Numbered from the stretch's first letter, positions 46,232 to 55,546 are shown. The stretch is 64,000 nt of DNA from CAZGNZ01 sp964527215 (GCA_964527215.1 CAZGNZ010000003.1:80905-144904); one strand, 5' to 3'. Notes: generated by a model not told the origin, from the letters alone. Numbers and translations: made by a program.

Positions 46232-48631
46232 TCAATCACTGTATAATGTATTGGCAGGATTTTTTGCAGTATTTCGAAGTGTTAACCCGATTATTGTACC
46301 GACCGTAATCGCAGGTGGAATGAGAAGAGCCGGCAGCAGCGTGCTCAATCCGGGATTGATGTGAAAAACAAACTGGTTCAGCCAGCGGGACATCAGCCAC
46401 CAGCTGAAAGGAACAGCAATCACGACTGAAACCGCCATGATGATGATGAACTGATTCAGGACCAAACGAACGACATGGTTGTATCCGGCGCCCAGAATCC
46501 GCCGAATGATGATTTCCCTGGTTTTCTGTTCAACCAGAAATGCCGTTAACCCGTACAAACCCAGTACGGCAATAATCAAAATAAGCAGGGTAAACAGATT
46601 TAAAACCTGACTCAGTTGAATTTCGTTCATGTACAGGCTGTGATAGATATCATCCATAAATTGGAATTCAAAGGGAATGGACGGATTCAGGTCATACCAT
46701 ATTTTTTCAATCTCCGTGAGGGTGGATGGGATGTCTCCGGAAGTCATCCGGATCAGGACAGCCCCATACTGGGTACAGTCTTCAAATTCGTTCAGCTGCC
46801 GGACAACCTGCGGTTCAACCTGATTCCTCAGGGAGGAAAAATGTATATCCTCCATGACACCGACAATTTCCCCTCTTTGCAGCAAACCGTCAAATCCATA
46901 AATTTCCAGCCATTTTCCCAGAGGGTCCGTCAGTCCCATCCGGCGCTGGGCTTCCTGGTTAATGATAAATCTGTCAGCTGCCTTATTCTCCGGCAGTGCG
47001 GCGAATGATTTCCCGGCAGCCATGGGGATATCCAGGGTTTCAAAGAAATCCCGATCAACCCTGGGTATCAGCATATCCAGCTGTAAATCCGGATCCTTTC
47101 CCTGCCAGTTAAATCCAGTGGTTCGGTTATTGATCAGGGCCCAGACGTAATCCTGGGCACTGACATGAGTAATTTGGGGAAGATTCAGCAGACGATTTTT
47201 CATCGTTTCAAACTGTGATTCAACCGCACCCTTGATGGGAAAGGTGAGTACATTGCTCGGATTGAATCCCAGTCGGTAGTTTCGAATATATGTCAGTTGC
47301 TGATGGATGATTCCTGCCGAGAATATCATCGCAACGGCCATGACGAACTGGAAAACCACCAGACCGCGACGAAAACCCACACGGCGATTTCCAGAGCCAA
47401 GATATCGGCGCTGAAAGATATCCAGAGGCTGGAATCGGGACAGAAACAGTGCCGGGTAGCTTCCGGAAAGGAATGCAGCAGCAAGAATCAGCCCCAGCAG
47501 AATTATGATCAGTCCCGGATCAGCGGCGATGTTCAGATCAATATTTTTTCCTGTGATTTCGTTAAACCAGTTTAATGCCAGTTCCACGATGCCAAGGGCC
47601 AGCACCACGCTCAGCAAGCTGAAGGTCAGGGATTCATACAGACACTGTCTCACGATCTGTCCCCTTCCGGCACCGACGACTTTCCGCAGTCCGATCTCCT
47701 TCCCGCGCAGTTCAGAACGGGCGGTGACCAGATTGACGTAATTAAATCCGGCCACCATTAAAACCAGCAGTGCAATCAGAGAAAATACGATGACATAACG
47801 ACTGTCGCCGATATCCAAACAGCTGCGGTAGTATGCATGTTTTCCATCCAGATGGACATCCTTCAGGGGCTGAAGACGGAATGCCACACCGTCCGCAACC
47901 TGGGGACAGTGATGTCCTGCGGCAATCCCAGTGATGTGTTCCCCGGCTTCATGAACGGCTGATTCTGACGGCAGCAATACATATGTCATTGCGCTGAAAT
48001 AGCCCCATTGCGGACTGCCGCCCATTTCCTCCAGTATTTTGAGCGGTATCATCATATTCGTTTTCAGATGACTGCTGCCGGGGAAGTCTTCAATAATACC
48101 CGACACGGTCAGCAAATCCCCATCCAGATCCAGCTCACGGCCCATCGCAGGTTCTTTCCCGAAGTACTTCTCCGAAGCAGACTTTGTCAGGATGATACTG
48201 AACGGATGTTCAAAAGCAGTTTGGGGATCCCCGATCAAAAAGGGGGTGCTGAAAATATCAAAGAATGCCGGCTCGGTCAGGATGATTCCGCTTTCATAAT
48301 ATGACAGTTCTTCAGTTTTGACCACAGATTTGGGTACATCCTGAATACTGACCGCCTGCTGTACCAGTGCGCTTTCACTGCGCAGCGTTACCGCGAGGGG
48401 ACCGGGAGTGGCTTCTGTCCCGTTGATCATGTATTTGGTTCCGTAGCTCATCACGCGATAGATACGGTCGAAATGTTCGTGAAATCGGTCGTAGCTTATC
48501 TCATCACGAACCCACAGGAGGATTATCAGACAGCATGCAAGTCCAGTTGAGAGACCCAAAATATTTATAACTGAACTGGTTCTGTGCCTGATGAAAGATC
48601 TGGCAAAATGCTTAATGTATTGTGCAAACAT
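46232..48631 (-). CDS. FtsX/MacB-type ABC permease 4
   Basis: A 799-residue fused permease. The N-terminal anchor (INILGLSTGLACCLIILLW) is followed by a periplasmic domain, central helices and a C-terminal three-helix set. The coupling motifs are KEIGLRKVVGA and REIIIRRILGA; the second is the most divergent in the window. It starts 46 nt after the 89-residue orphan gene and probably shares its transcript. The ribosome site is weak (CTGAGACACT), which suits coupling to the upstream gene. Confidence 0.92.
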   Translation of the reverse strand: MFAQYIKHFARSFIRHRTSSVINILGLSTGLACCLIILLWVRDEISYDRFHEHFDRIYRVMSYGTKYMINGTEATPGPLAVTLRSESALVQQAVSIQDVPKSVVKTEELSYYESGIILTEPAFFDIFSTPFLIGDPQTAFEHPFSIILTKSASEKYFGKEPAMGRELDLDGDLLTVSGIIEDFPGSSHLKTNMMIPLKILEEMGGSPQWGYFSAMTYVLLPSESAVHEAGEHITGIAAGHHCPQVADGVAFRLQPLKDVHLDGKHAYYRSCLDIGDSRYVIVFSLIALLVLMVAGFNYVNLVTARSELRGKEIGLRKVVGAGRGQIVRQCLYESLTFSLLSVVLALGIVELALNWFNEITGKNIDLNIAADPGLIIILLGLILAAAFLSGSYPALFLSRFQPLDIFQRRYLGSGNRRVGFRRGLVVFQFVMAVAMIFSAGIIHQQLTYIRNYRLGFNPSNVLTFPIKGAVESQFETMKNRLLNLPQITHVSAQDYVWALINNRTTGFNWQGKDPDLQLDMLIPRVDRDFFETLDIPMAAGKSFAALPENKAADRFIINQEAQRRMGLTDPLGKWLEIYGFDGLLQRGEIVGVMEDIHFSSLRNQVEPQVVRQLNEFEDCTQYGAVLIRMTSGDIPSTLTEIEKIWYDLNPSIPFEFQFMDDIYHSLYMNEIQLSQVLNLFTLLILIIAVLGLYGLTAFLVEQKTREIIIRRILGAGYNHVVRLVLNQFIIIMAVSVVIAVPFSWWLMSRWLNQFVFHINPGLSTLLPALLIPPAITVGTIIGLTLRNTAKNPANTLYSD

Positions 48632-48677
48632 AGTGTCTCAGAATTAAGTCTTGATTCAGGTCTTTCACTGAAAGCGG

Positions 48678-48938
48678 CTAAGAAGCGGCCTGGGACTTAA
48701 ACATCACGGGGATAACTTCACTGGTTGCCTGGCCGATATAAACCAGTTGCCAGCCGCGGTCATATTCGTTGATTTTCTCTCTGAGAAACAGGGCCCGGTT
48801 TTGTTCATTCACCCAGTCTTCAACCTCAAAAATTTCCACCCGGTAGTGATGTTTACGGCGGTTTCCATTTATTTTCACATCGATTTCGATCTTGTGCTCG
48901 GCATCAATGCCGGGCAGCTGCACGCTTATCGTAGGCAT
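48678..48938 (-). CDS. Small orphan protein ahead of FtsX permease 4
   Basis: An 86-residue acidic/basic mixed protein, no signal or transmembrane segment: MPTISVQLPGIDAEHKIEIDV, then a basic GNRRKHHYRVEIFEVEDW and a C-terminal QATSEVIPVMF. The predicted pattern is beta strands with one helix. ATG 48938 has a perfect AGGAGG nine bases upstream; the longer TTG reading does not. It leads the permease 4 gene by 46 nt. I do not recognise the family. Confidence 0.75.
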   Translation of the reverse strand: MPTISVQLPGIDAEHKIEIDVKINGNRRKHHYRVEIFEVEDWVNEQNRALFLREKINEYDRGWQLVYIGQATSEVIPVMFKSQAAS

Positions 48939-49036
48939 GGTCAACAACCTCCTGTGTTTTAAAATCTTTCTGCTCCGTGGTAGTGATGCAGAAGGTCTCC
49001 GGTCGATTCCCTGTCCTACAGAGAATCCCCGGATGG

Positions 49037-49199
49037 ATTGCTTTGCATTTTCCGGACGATGATGTATCTGGTCGATTCTGCACTGTCAGTCAGCAGACGG
49101 ATTAAACCCCCCAACTGACGGATTCAAATCTCTTCGCAAGCCCTGCATAACCAACCAGCTCACCATCTCATTTCGAAGCCTCATGAAATATCCGGGCTA
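49037..49199 (+). mobile_element. Degenerate MITE-like element, copy 4
   Basis: The right end CCTCATGAAATATCCGGGCT (from 49180) matches the terminal inverted repeat of the other copies, and the interior shows TTTGCATTTTCCGGACGATG as in the 63876 copy. The left terminal repeat is lost. The stop codon of the ankyrin/beta-lactamase-fold gene on the minus strand falls inside the right terminal repeat. Confidence 0.7.
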
Positions 49200-51332
49200 A
49201 GCCTTGATGCGGCCGTTTTTATACCAGAACCGATCCCCTTTCTGACAGACACAGGGCATATGCATCTTAAACCCGTTTTCCTGAGCTTCCTCAATAAACT
49301 CCCGGTAACGAAATTCTGCCCCGCCTGAGTGAACAGGAATAAAGACATCCGGCTCTAATAGCAGAAGGGTGCGGTAGATTCCTTCTTTTACTGCGGTCAA
49401 ATCACCGAACCCACAGCCGCTGATGGGCATGAAAGCCAGGTCGATCTCTCGATCAAGGGCTTGAAGAAACTCAATTTCCGTCAGATAATTCCCTGAAAAA
49501 TCCACCTCGCGATTGGCGTGATCACCGGCATGAAACAGACTCACACCATCCACCTCAACCAGAAATCCCACACCGGTATCGTTGGATTCAATGGTTGTGA
49601 TGCGCATATCGTCATATACTTTTGTCTGTCGTCCGGGAATGAAGATATACCCGGTTTTCGAAGGATCTTCAAATCCCATGATAATATTCAGGTCAGCAAT
49701 TTTCTCCTCCCACTCAAATATGCTTTCCTGATAATGATCTCTGTGTTCATGAGATACAAAAACAGTCACCTTCTGATCGGCAATTTCATCCGGATTGATC
49801 CAGCCGTTGGCGAGTGCCGGATTTTCCGGCATACGTCCTCTTTCCCAATAATCAAAAATCAAAAAATGCCCGGATGTTTTTACAGCATATCCGCTGTGAT
49901 CCAGATACCACAGAACAGCATCGCCGTGATCCGGAGTGCGGGTAAGAAAATCGGTCCGGTTGACTTTCTCGAGACGTGATGACTTTCCATGATGCTTCTT
50001 CAGCAGGTCAGCCAGCTGCGGGTGCTGGTGTTTTTCGCAGTAGTACAGCGGTGTTTTACTGTTATTGTCTTTTTGGTTTACATCAGCACCGTTATCGATC
50101 AGTAACCGGGCAATGTCATCATAACCGCGAATACAGGCAGCATGAAGGGCATTCTGGCCGTTAATCTGGTCCGGGAAGTTTGGATCTGCCCCCTGTTTCA
50201 GCAGGACAGCTGCTATATTGGAGCTGCCGGCAGCCGTGGCAAGGTGGAGCGGGGTTCCCTGACGAAAGCTGCAGATATCATTTTTCAGGCAGGATTTCGG
50301 GTTTACGTCTGCGCCAAAGTTCAGCAGCAGTTCAACCACAGCCAGGCTGTCGCTGCTTGCTGCATTCAGCAGCGGAGTGCGGCCGTCACCGCTCAAAGCA
50401 TTTGGATCCGCTCCGGCTTCCAGGAGTTTTTGGACAATATCGGCACGACCGGTCCATGCAGCGGCATGAATGGGCTGATTTCCGTCCAGCGCCTTGAAAT
50501 GAATGTCTGCCTCGTGGGCGATGGCATAATCCAGCGCTTCCGGAGTCATATTCCACATACGGTGCATGATTGTTCGCCCTTCCGCATTGGGATCATTGAT
50601 ATTCAGACCCAATTCGAACAGCCGGTCTGCAACGTCAAAATTCTGGCGAATCACAGCCCAGATCAGAGCATTTTCTCCCTGCCGGCTTTCGGCTTTCAAC
50701 ATTGCACCCTGTGCCAGCAAATAATCAACAACGGCCGGTTCGCAGTACCCAGCTGCCAGATGCAGGGGAGTTACATCGTAAATATTTGGCTGGTTGACAT
50801 CTGCGCCGTGCTCAACAATGGACTTGATAATATTCAGGTTATTTGAAAAACAGGCATCAAACAAGGGTGTTGAACCCTGATTTGTACTGATTGTGGGATC
50901 TGCACCACTGTCCAGCAGAAATATAATAATATCCTCGTATCCCCGTCCTGCTGCGAAATGCAGGGCACTGACCTGATTGTTGTCCACTGCGTTCACATCC
51001 TGCTGCAGCTCACTGACAAGATACTTTAGAATCTCAATCTGTCCTCCAGCGGCAGAATTATGAAGCGGAAGGCTGCCTTCGTTGTCTCCTTCGTTCAGAT
51101 TTGCACCTCTGCTCAAAAGGGTTTTAAACAGGTTCAGGTCGCCATGAAATGCCGCTGCGTTCAGCGGAGTCAGTCCGTCGTCATCCTTTTGCTCCAACCA
51201 TTCCGGATGGCTGGCCAGAAGGGTCAGTGCCAGATCCGGTTTTCCTTCGGAAATGGCAATATGCATATCACCGCCCCAGGCAGCGGCCATGCACAGTATC
51301 AATACGGTTGTCATTATTTTTCTTGTTATCAT
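49197..51332 (-). CDS. Exported ankyrin-repeat protein fused to a metallo-beta-lactamase-fold hydrolase
   Basis: A 711-residue protein. A signal peptide (ILCMAAAWGG) leads into about twelve ankyrin repeats (residues about 25-450; units such as GLTPLNAAAFHGDLNLFKTLL). Residues about 465-711 are a metallo-beta-lactamase fold with H528-x-H530-x-D532-H533, the later HAGDHANR and PVHSGG, resembling UlaG-like enzymes. All zinc ligands of the main motif are present, so it should be catalytic. AAGGAG precedes the ATG. The combination is unusual; the ankyrins may present a substrate or partner to the hydrolase. The TAG stop lies within a MITE end, so the native C-terminus may have been altered. Confidence 0.88.
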   Translation of the reverse strand: MITRKIMTTVLILCMAAAWGGDMHIAISEGKPDLALTLLASHPEWLEQKDDDGLTPLNAAAFHGDLNLFKTLLSRGANLNEGDNEGSLPLHNSAAGGQIEILKYLVSELQQDVNAVDNNQVSALHFAAGRGYEDIIIFLLDSGADPTISTNQGSTPLFDACFSNNLNIIKSIVEHGADVNQPNIYDVTPLHLAAGYCEPAVVDYLLAQGAMLKAESRQGENALIWAVIRQNFDVADRLFELGLNINDPNAEGRTIMHRMWNMTPEALDYAIAHEADIHFKALDGNQPIHAAAWTGRADIVQKLLEAGADPNALSGDGRTPLLNAASSDSLAVVELLLNFGADVNPKSCLKNDICSFRQGTPLHLATAAGSSNIAAVLLKQGADPNFPDQINGQNALHAACIRGYDDIARLLIDNGADVNQKDNNSKTPLYYCEKHQHPQLADLLKKHHGKSSRLEKVNRTDFLTRTPDHGDAVLWYLDHSGYAVKTSGHFLIFDYWERGRMPENPALANGWINPDEIADQKVTVFVSHEHRDHYQESIFEWEEKIADLNIIMGFEDPSKTGYIFIPGRQTKVYDDMRITTIESNDTGVGFLVEVDGVSLFHAGDHANREVDFSGNYLTEIEFLQALDREIDLAFMPISGCGFGDLTAVKEGIYRTLLLLEPDVFIPVHSGGAEFRYREFIEEAQENGFKMHMPCVCQKGDRFWYKNGRIKA

Positions 51333-51554
51333 GCGGGCTCCTTTTGATCTATAGAAAAAACTTCAAATTCAAATTCACTTCATTCAGTGACAGTGCAGTA
51401 TGCTTGAAGTGTTATTTTCGGATTGTAAATTCACAATCCATGCTGCAGAGGAGGGCTGTCATCTGGTTCTTGAAAACGGCCGTTACTGACCGAAGAAGCC
51501 GGAATTGCCCACCCTTTGATTCATTGGTAATAACCACGAACACGCATTGAAACA

Positions 51555-53981
51555 TTATTCATACCTCAGTGCTTGTATGGGATTTCGAATACCGGCTCGA
51601 AAAGCCTGTGAGCCGACGGTGATAAGCGATGTGACCAGTGCTATGGCACCTGCCAGCAGAAAAAACCACCATTGAATTCGAATGTGATAGGCGAAGTTTT
51701 CCAGCCAGCGGGACATGGTCCACCATGCCAGCGGCCATGCAACCAGGTTGGCAGCTAAAATCCATCTGGTAAAATCTTTCGTCAGCAGTATGAGCACATC
51801 GCTGATGGAAGACCCCAGCACTTTTCGAATGCCGATTTCCTTTGTTCGTAATTCTGCGAAGTATGCGCTTAAACCGAAAAGACCTAAACACGAGATAAAA
51901 ATGGCCAATACTGCAAAAACCTGGAATATACGATTCATTCGCAGTTCAGCATGATACAAAAGGTCCAGTTTTTCATCCAGAAACTGGAACCTGAATAACT
52001 GATCTGGGGCAAACCCAGCCATGGTTTCCCGAACAAATCCAATGGTTTCCTTTATTCTTCCTTTATGAATTCTCAGAATCAGGTAATTGCCCCATTCCGG
52101 TCGCAGCTCCACAACAAGAGGTTCAATATCCTGATGAAGGGAAGCAAAATTGAAATTCTGAATCACACCCACAATCTCAGCCCTTGTGCCGCGGAAATTT
52201 GTCGCGTAGGAACCGACAAGATTTTCCCGCTGAAGGACATCCTGTGCTTTTTTATTAATGAGAAATGCCCGTTTATCAGGGTCACCCTCTGTAAAATTCC
52301 TTCCTTCCAGCAGCTGTATATCAAATGTTTTCAGAAAATCCTGATCTACCCGCAAGTATCTCATACTGGGCAGGTCTTCGTCTTCAGGGGTGCCTTCGGG
52401 ACGCAGGTCTTCAACGCTGAACCGGTCACCGGGAAGGGTGGAAATGACGGTGGCGTCTACAATGGCAGAGTGATTTATCAATGTGTTTTTGATGGGCATT
52501 GGATTCACGGCTATTTCCCGGCGCAGCGGTCCGTACAGCTCCACTGCCATCAGCATCTCCTGATTGAATCCCAGGTTACGGCTCTGAAAAAAATGCATCT
52601 GCTGCCATGTAACCAGGGTACAGAAAATCATGAAAATGGAAATAATAAACTGAAACATTACCAGACCTCTTCTGATCACCGCCACAGACGATCTGGGATC
52701 GCGGGTTCCCTTGAGAGTATTGATCGGTTTAAAACCTGCGATGAATAATGCTGGATACATACCGGACAGCAGACTCAGACTGAAGATCAATAAAAGTGCT
52801 AACGGGAAGTTTTGGCCGCGCAGAAGGTGGGCAAATGGGAATGATCGCCCCACAAGTCCTGAATACACCGGCATCAGGAGTTCCAGAATGATCACTGCCA
52901 GGATCAATGCAATCAGGACCGTGATCAAATATTCCAGCTGGTACTGAATCAGGAGTTGTCGCCGGTCAGCTCCCAGAACCTTGCGAACACCTGTTTCCCG
53001 CATTCGTCTGAATGCCTGAGCCATTGCAATATTTATAAAATTAACCGCTGCAATGATAAGTATGAACAACGCCACTGCGCCAAAAAGGAGTATGTATGCG
53101 ATATGGCCATTGGGCTGCATTTCCTGTTCATAATGAGAATGGAGATGGATATCCGTCAGCGGCTGCAGATGCAGTCTGGTGGAAGCCAGCACCTCCTCGC
53201 GGGATCCCCAATCGCGGTAAAAGGACGCGGTAAAATCGGGAATTTTTGCATTGACTTCTTTTATATCTGCGTTTTCATTCACAAGAAGATAAGTATAAAA
53301 ATGAGCCCAGCCGCGAGACTGCATCCAGTCTGCAAATCCACTTACTTCCGATACCTGATAGAGCGTGGCCATGGAAACCAGAAAGTCAAAATTCATATGG
53401 CAGGTTGCCGGGAGGTCAGGAAAAACACCGGTCACTTTGAGATCAATATTCCGGTTTTCATCATGAAGTGACATCCCAACAGGATCCCTGTCCCCGAAAT
53501 AGCGTCTTGCAGTTGAAACAGAAAGCAAAACGGTGTTGGGTTCGCACAGAGCTGTTTCGTAATCCCCCTGAAGCAGCTGGATATCGAAAATTTCCGTAAT
53601 GGATGAATCGGCATAAAATCCGTGCTTTTCTTCAAATTGGATGATATTGTTTTCGCCGGAGTCATGTTTCATCACTGTGGGATAGATGATGAACAGTCTG
53701 CCGGCAGTTTCAATTTCAGGAATGGCATCCTGTATTTCCAGGGCATGCAGCGGTGAGACAACCGCCCAATGACGGGCATCATCCCCCAGATTTTCATTTG
53801 TTAAACGGAAAATACGATCCGCATTTAAAAAATGTCGATCATACTGCAATTCTTCCCGAATGAAAAGCAGAATTAGAAAACTGCTGGACAGGCTCAATGC
53901 CAGCCCAAAAATATTCAGGATGCTGTTTAGTTTGTACCTAAGCAGGTTCCTAATGGCAATTTTAAAATAATTAATCAGCAT
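51555..53981 (-). CDS. FtsX/MacB-type ABC permease 5
   Basis: About 808 residues, the same fused two-core permease. Anchor helix at about 17-41, MacB-like periplasmic domain, helices from about 300, a second core and three final helices. Coupling motifs are RETGVRKVLGA and KEIGIRKVLGS. ATG 53981 follows GAGAG and gives MLINYFKIAIRNLL like its relatives; in-frame starts at 53993 and 54017 are upstream. The gene follows ATPase 2 by 300 nt, which places this permease with ATPase 2 and the secreted peptide. Confidence 0.92.
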   Translation of the reverse strand: MLINYFKIAIRNLLRYKLNSILNIFGLALSLSSSFLILLFIREELQYDRHFLNADRIFRLTNENLGDDARHWAVVSPLHALEIQDAIPEIETAGRLFIIYPTVMKHDSGENNIIQFEEKHGFYADSSITEIFDIQLLQGDYETALCEPNTVLLSVSTARRYFGDRDPVGMSLHDENRNIDLKVTGVFPDLPATCHMNFDFLVSMATLYQVSEVSGFADWMQSRGWAHFYTYLLVNENADIKEVNAKIPDFTASFYRDWGSREEVLASTRLHLQPLTDIHLHSHYEQEMQPNGHIAYILLFGAVALFILIIAAVNFINIAMAQAFRRMRETGVRKVLGADRRQLLIQYQLEYLITVLIALILAVIILELLMPVYSGLVGRSFPFAHLLRGQNFPLALLLIFSLSLLSGMYPALFIAGFKPINTLKGTRDPRSSVAVIRRGLVMFQFIISIFMIFCTLVTWQQMHFFQSRNLGFNQEMLMAVELYGPLRREIAVNPMPIKNTLINHSAIVDATVISTLPGDRFSVEDLRPEGTPEDEDLPSMRYLRVDQDFLKTFDIQLLEGRNFTEGDPDKRAFLINKKAQDVLQRENLVGSYATNFRGTRAEIVGVIQNFNFASLHQDIEPLVVELRPEWGNYLILRIHKGRIKETIGFVRETMAGFAPDQLFRFQFLDEKLDLLYHAELRMNRIFQVFAVLAIFISCLGLFGLSAYFAELRTKEIGIRKVLGSSISDVLILLTKDFTRWILAANLVAWPLAWWTMSRWLENFAYHIRIQWWFFLLAGAIALVTSLITVGSQAFRAGIRNPIQALRYE

Positions 53982-54281
53982 AATCTCTCGCATAGCGGAT
54001 GTGTTGTGTTCACACATAAACGGAATACGGATATTTGGCAGGGAATGTGAAACATGGACTGGTCAGACAAAGGTGAGTTTGGGACCATCTATGTAAGTGG
54101 GGATAAGAAACATGATGCTCTTTTCAGTCTGACCAGCCCTGCAAGTTTAATTGAGTAGAATCTCCCGTTTGGGTACTGGAGAAGCGGAGTATGACTTCTG
54201 CCAAGACGGTGCAGCATGTCATATCTGATCTGCTTCAGCTCCGCCACGGCAGCCGTCGTCTGATATTGGGTTTACGAACCA
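53982..54281. other. 300-nt interval with a 10-bp long-range inverted repeat
   Basis: CTGGTCAGAC at 54059-54068 and GTCTGACCAG at 54127-54136 are perfect reverse complements separated by 58 nt. In the minus-strand transcript they would close a stem between ATPase 2 and permease 5. No coding frame or T run was found; it may tune expression of the permease. Confidence 0.5.
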
Positions 54282-54971
54282 TTACAGATGAAATTCTTCG
54301 TTGATATTTTCAGTCACCACCTGACCGTCAAACAAATGGATTACGCGATTTGCATATTCCGCATAGGCAGGTGAATGGGTAACCATGACAATGGTGGTGC
54401 CGCTTTCATTTAAATCCGTCAACAGTTTCATTACTTCATCACCGTGGGCCGAATCAAGGTTTCCGGTGGGTTCGTCCGCCAATATGATATGGGGATTTGA
54501 TACCACCGCACGCGCCACTGCAACGCGCTGCTGTTGACCGCCGGACAGCTGCTGCGGGAAATGGCTGGAGCGATGCATTATTCCCATCTGTTCCAGTTTG
54601 GCATTCACCCGTTCTTTCCGATCCTTTCCGTTCACGCCCAAATACAGCAGCGGGAGTTCCACATTTTCAAAAACCGTTAACTCATCAATGAGATTAAAGC
54701 TTTGAAACACAAAACCGATGTTTTCTTTTCGAAGGTTGGCCCGTTCCCGTTCCTTAAATCTTGAGACCTCATGTTTCAGGAAATGAAACTGACCATCTGA
54801 CGGATTATCCAGAAGGCCCAGAATATTCAGCAGAGTGGATTTTCCACATCCTGAGGGACCCATTATTGCAACGAATTCCCCTTCATTGATTTCGATGTTG
54901 ACATCGTTCAGTGCAGTTGTTTCCACTTCTTCAGTTAGAAAGATTTTCTTCAAATTCTCGGTTTTAATCAT
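54282..54971 (-). CDS. LolD/MacB-type ABC transporter ATPase 2
   Basis: A 229-residue ATPase with Walker A GPSGCGKST, FQSFNLIDELTVFENVELPL, the canonical signature LSGGQQQRVAVARA, Walker B IILADEPTGNLD and switch His in VTHSPAYAEY. It powers an FtsX-type permease and precedes permease 5. AAGGAAAA lies before the ATG. The gene starts 186 nt after the secreted peptide gene, with a strong terminator between them, so its expression would depend on readthrough or a second promoter. Confidence 0.95.
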   Translation of the reverse strand: MIKTENLKKIFLTEEVETTALNDVNIEINEGEFVAIMGPSGCGKSTLLNILGLLDNPSDGQFHFLKHEVSRFKERERANLRKENIGFVFQSFNLIDELTVFENVELPLLYLGVNGKDRKERVNAKLEQMGIMHRSSHFPQQLSGGQQQRVAVARAVVSNPHIILADEPTGNLDSAHGDEVMKLLTDLNESGTTIVMVTHSPAYAEYANRVIHLFDGQVVTENINEEFHL

Positions 54972-55080
54972 TTTCGTTTTCCTTTGTGCTGTGAGCGGGA
55001 TCGTTTCTTACTGAGATATTGTCCTGTCCGGTATTGGAATTCCCTGTGTATCCGGAATGCAGAATGTTGCCGGGGAGGTG

Positions 55081-55122
55081 AAAAATGGACTCCCGGGGGG
55101 TGTGCTCTCCCCCCGAAAGTCC
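55081..55122 (-). terminator. Strong intrinsic terminator after the secreted peptide gene
   Basis: On the minus strand a GGACT-x2-CGGGGGG type stem (two internal mismatches, eight-base loop) runs straight into an ATTTTT tract. It starts 36 nt after the peptide stop and lies 110 nt before the ATPase 2 ATG. It would end most peptide transcripts and let only a fraction continue into the transporter genes. Confidence 0.85.
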
Positions 55123-55157
55123 GGCCTTATGAAACGCAACCTCCTCACGTCTAAGTC

Positions 55158-55346
55158 TTATACGGCGCAATCCGAGTCTGCTGTTTCAGCAGAACTGTCG
55201 ATTTCAGCCTGGACAACGGGGACAACAACCGCTGCCGGTTCACATGTATCCTGTGTGGTTTCAATTTCTACACGGGCAGTTTGGGTATGAAGACCCAGGC
55301 CCAGCAGACCCGCTAATATGGTTCCAATTAAAATCATCTGTTTCAT
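55158..55346 (-). CDS. Small secreted acidic two-cysteine peptide, candidate exporter substrate or signal
   Basis: A 62-residue protein. Residues 1-24 form a hydrophobic export signal (KQMILIGTILAGLLGLGL, then HTQTA before a likely cut). The remaining roughly 38 residues are acidic and Val/Ala-rich, with Cys35 and Cys60 and the end DSDCAV. It has an ideal AAGGAGCAGCAAG ribosome site. A sigma-54-like promoter lies 44 nt upstream and a terminator follows, so it is a discrete, well-expressed unit ahead of a LolD/FtsX transporter. No family was recognised. It could be a signal peptide, toxin, or regulator of the transporter; all are inference. Confidence 0.75.
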   Translation of the reverse strand: MKQMILIGTILAGLLGLGLHTQTARVEIETTQDTCEPAAVVVPVVQAEIDSSAETADSDCAV

Positions 55347-55389
55347 CTTGCTGCTCCTTCAAAATCATTTTCCGACTTGCCAAATTGTT

Positions 55390-55405
55390 GACAAATAGTA
55401 TGCCA
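55390..55405 (-). promoter_or_regulatory. Sigma-54-type -24/-12 promoter for the secreted peptide gene
   Basis: Minus strand TGGCATACTATTTGTC: TGGCA at -24, and TTG at the correct spacing, with T where the -12 box normally has C. The predicted start point near 55378 leaves a leader of about 32 nt. The AT-rich flank (55370-55540) between it and the palindrome suits DNA looping. The match is good but not perfect. Confidence 0.6.
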
Positions 55406-55546
55406 TTTCGGAATAATAAAAATTTTAATATAAGGTAAGTTGAATAATAACAAATGTATAAGAAAGTAATAAGAATTACACGTATTCCGAATTATATTCT
55501 GAAAGTAAAAAAAGGCTATAAAAAGTGCACGCTCTGATACACCCAA

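Noticed and set aside
51333..51554. Possible small gene between the ankyrin fusion and permease 5
   Set aside because: No frame with a ribosome site; the interval is 222 nt and only holds the upstream region of the ankyrin gene.
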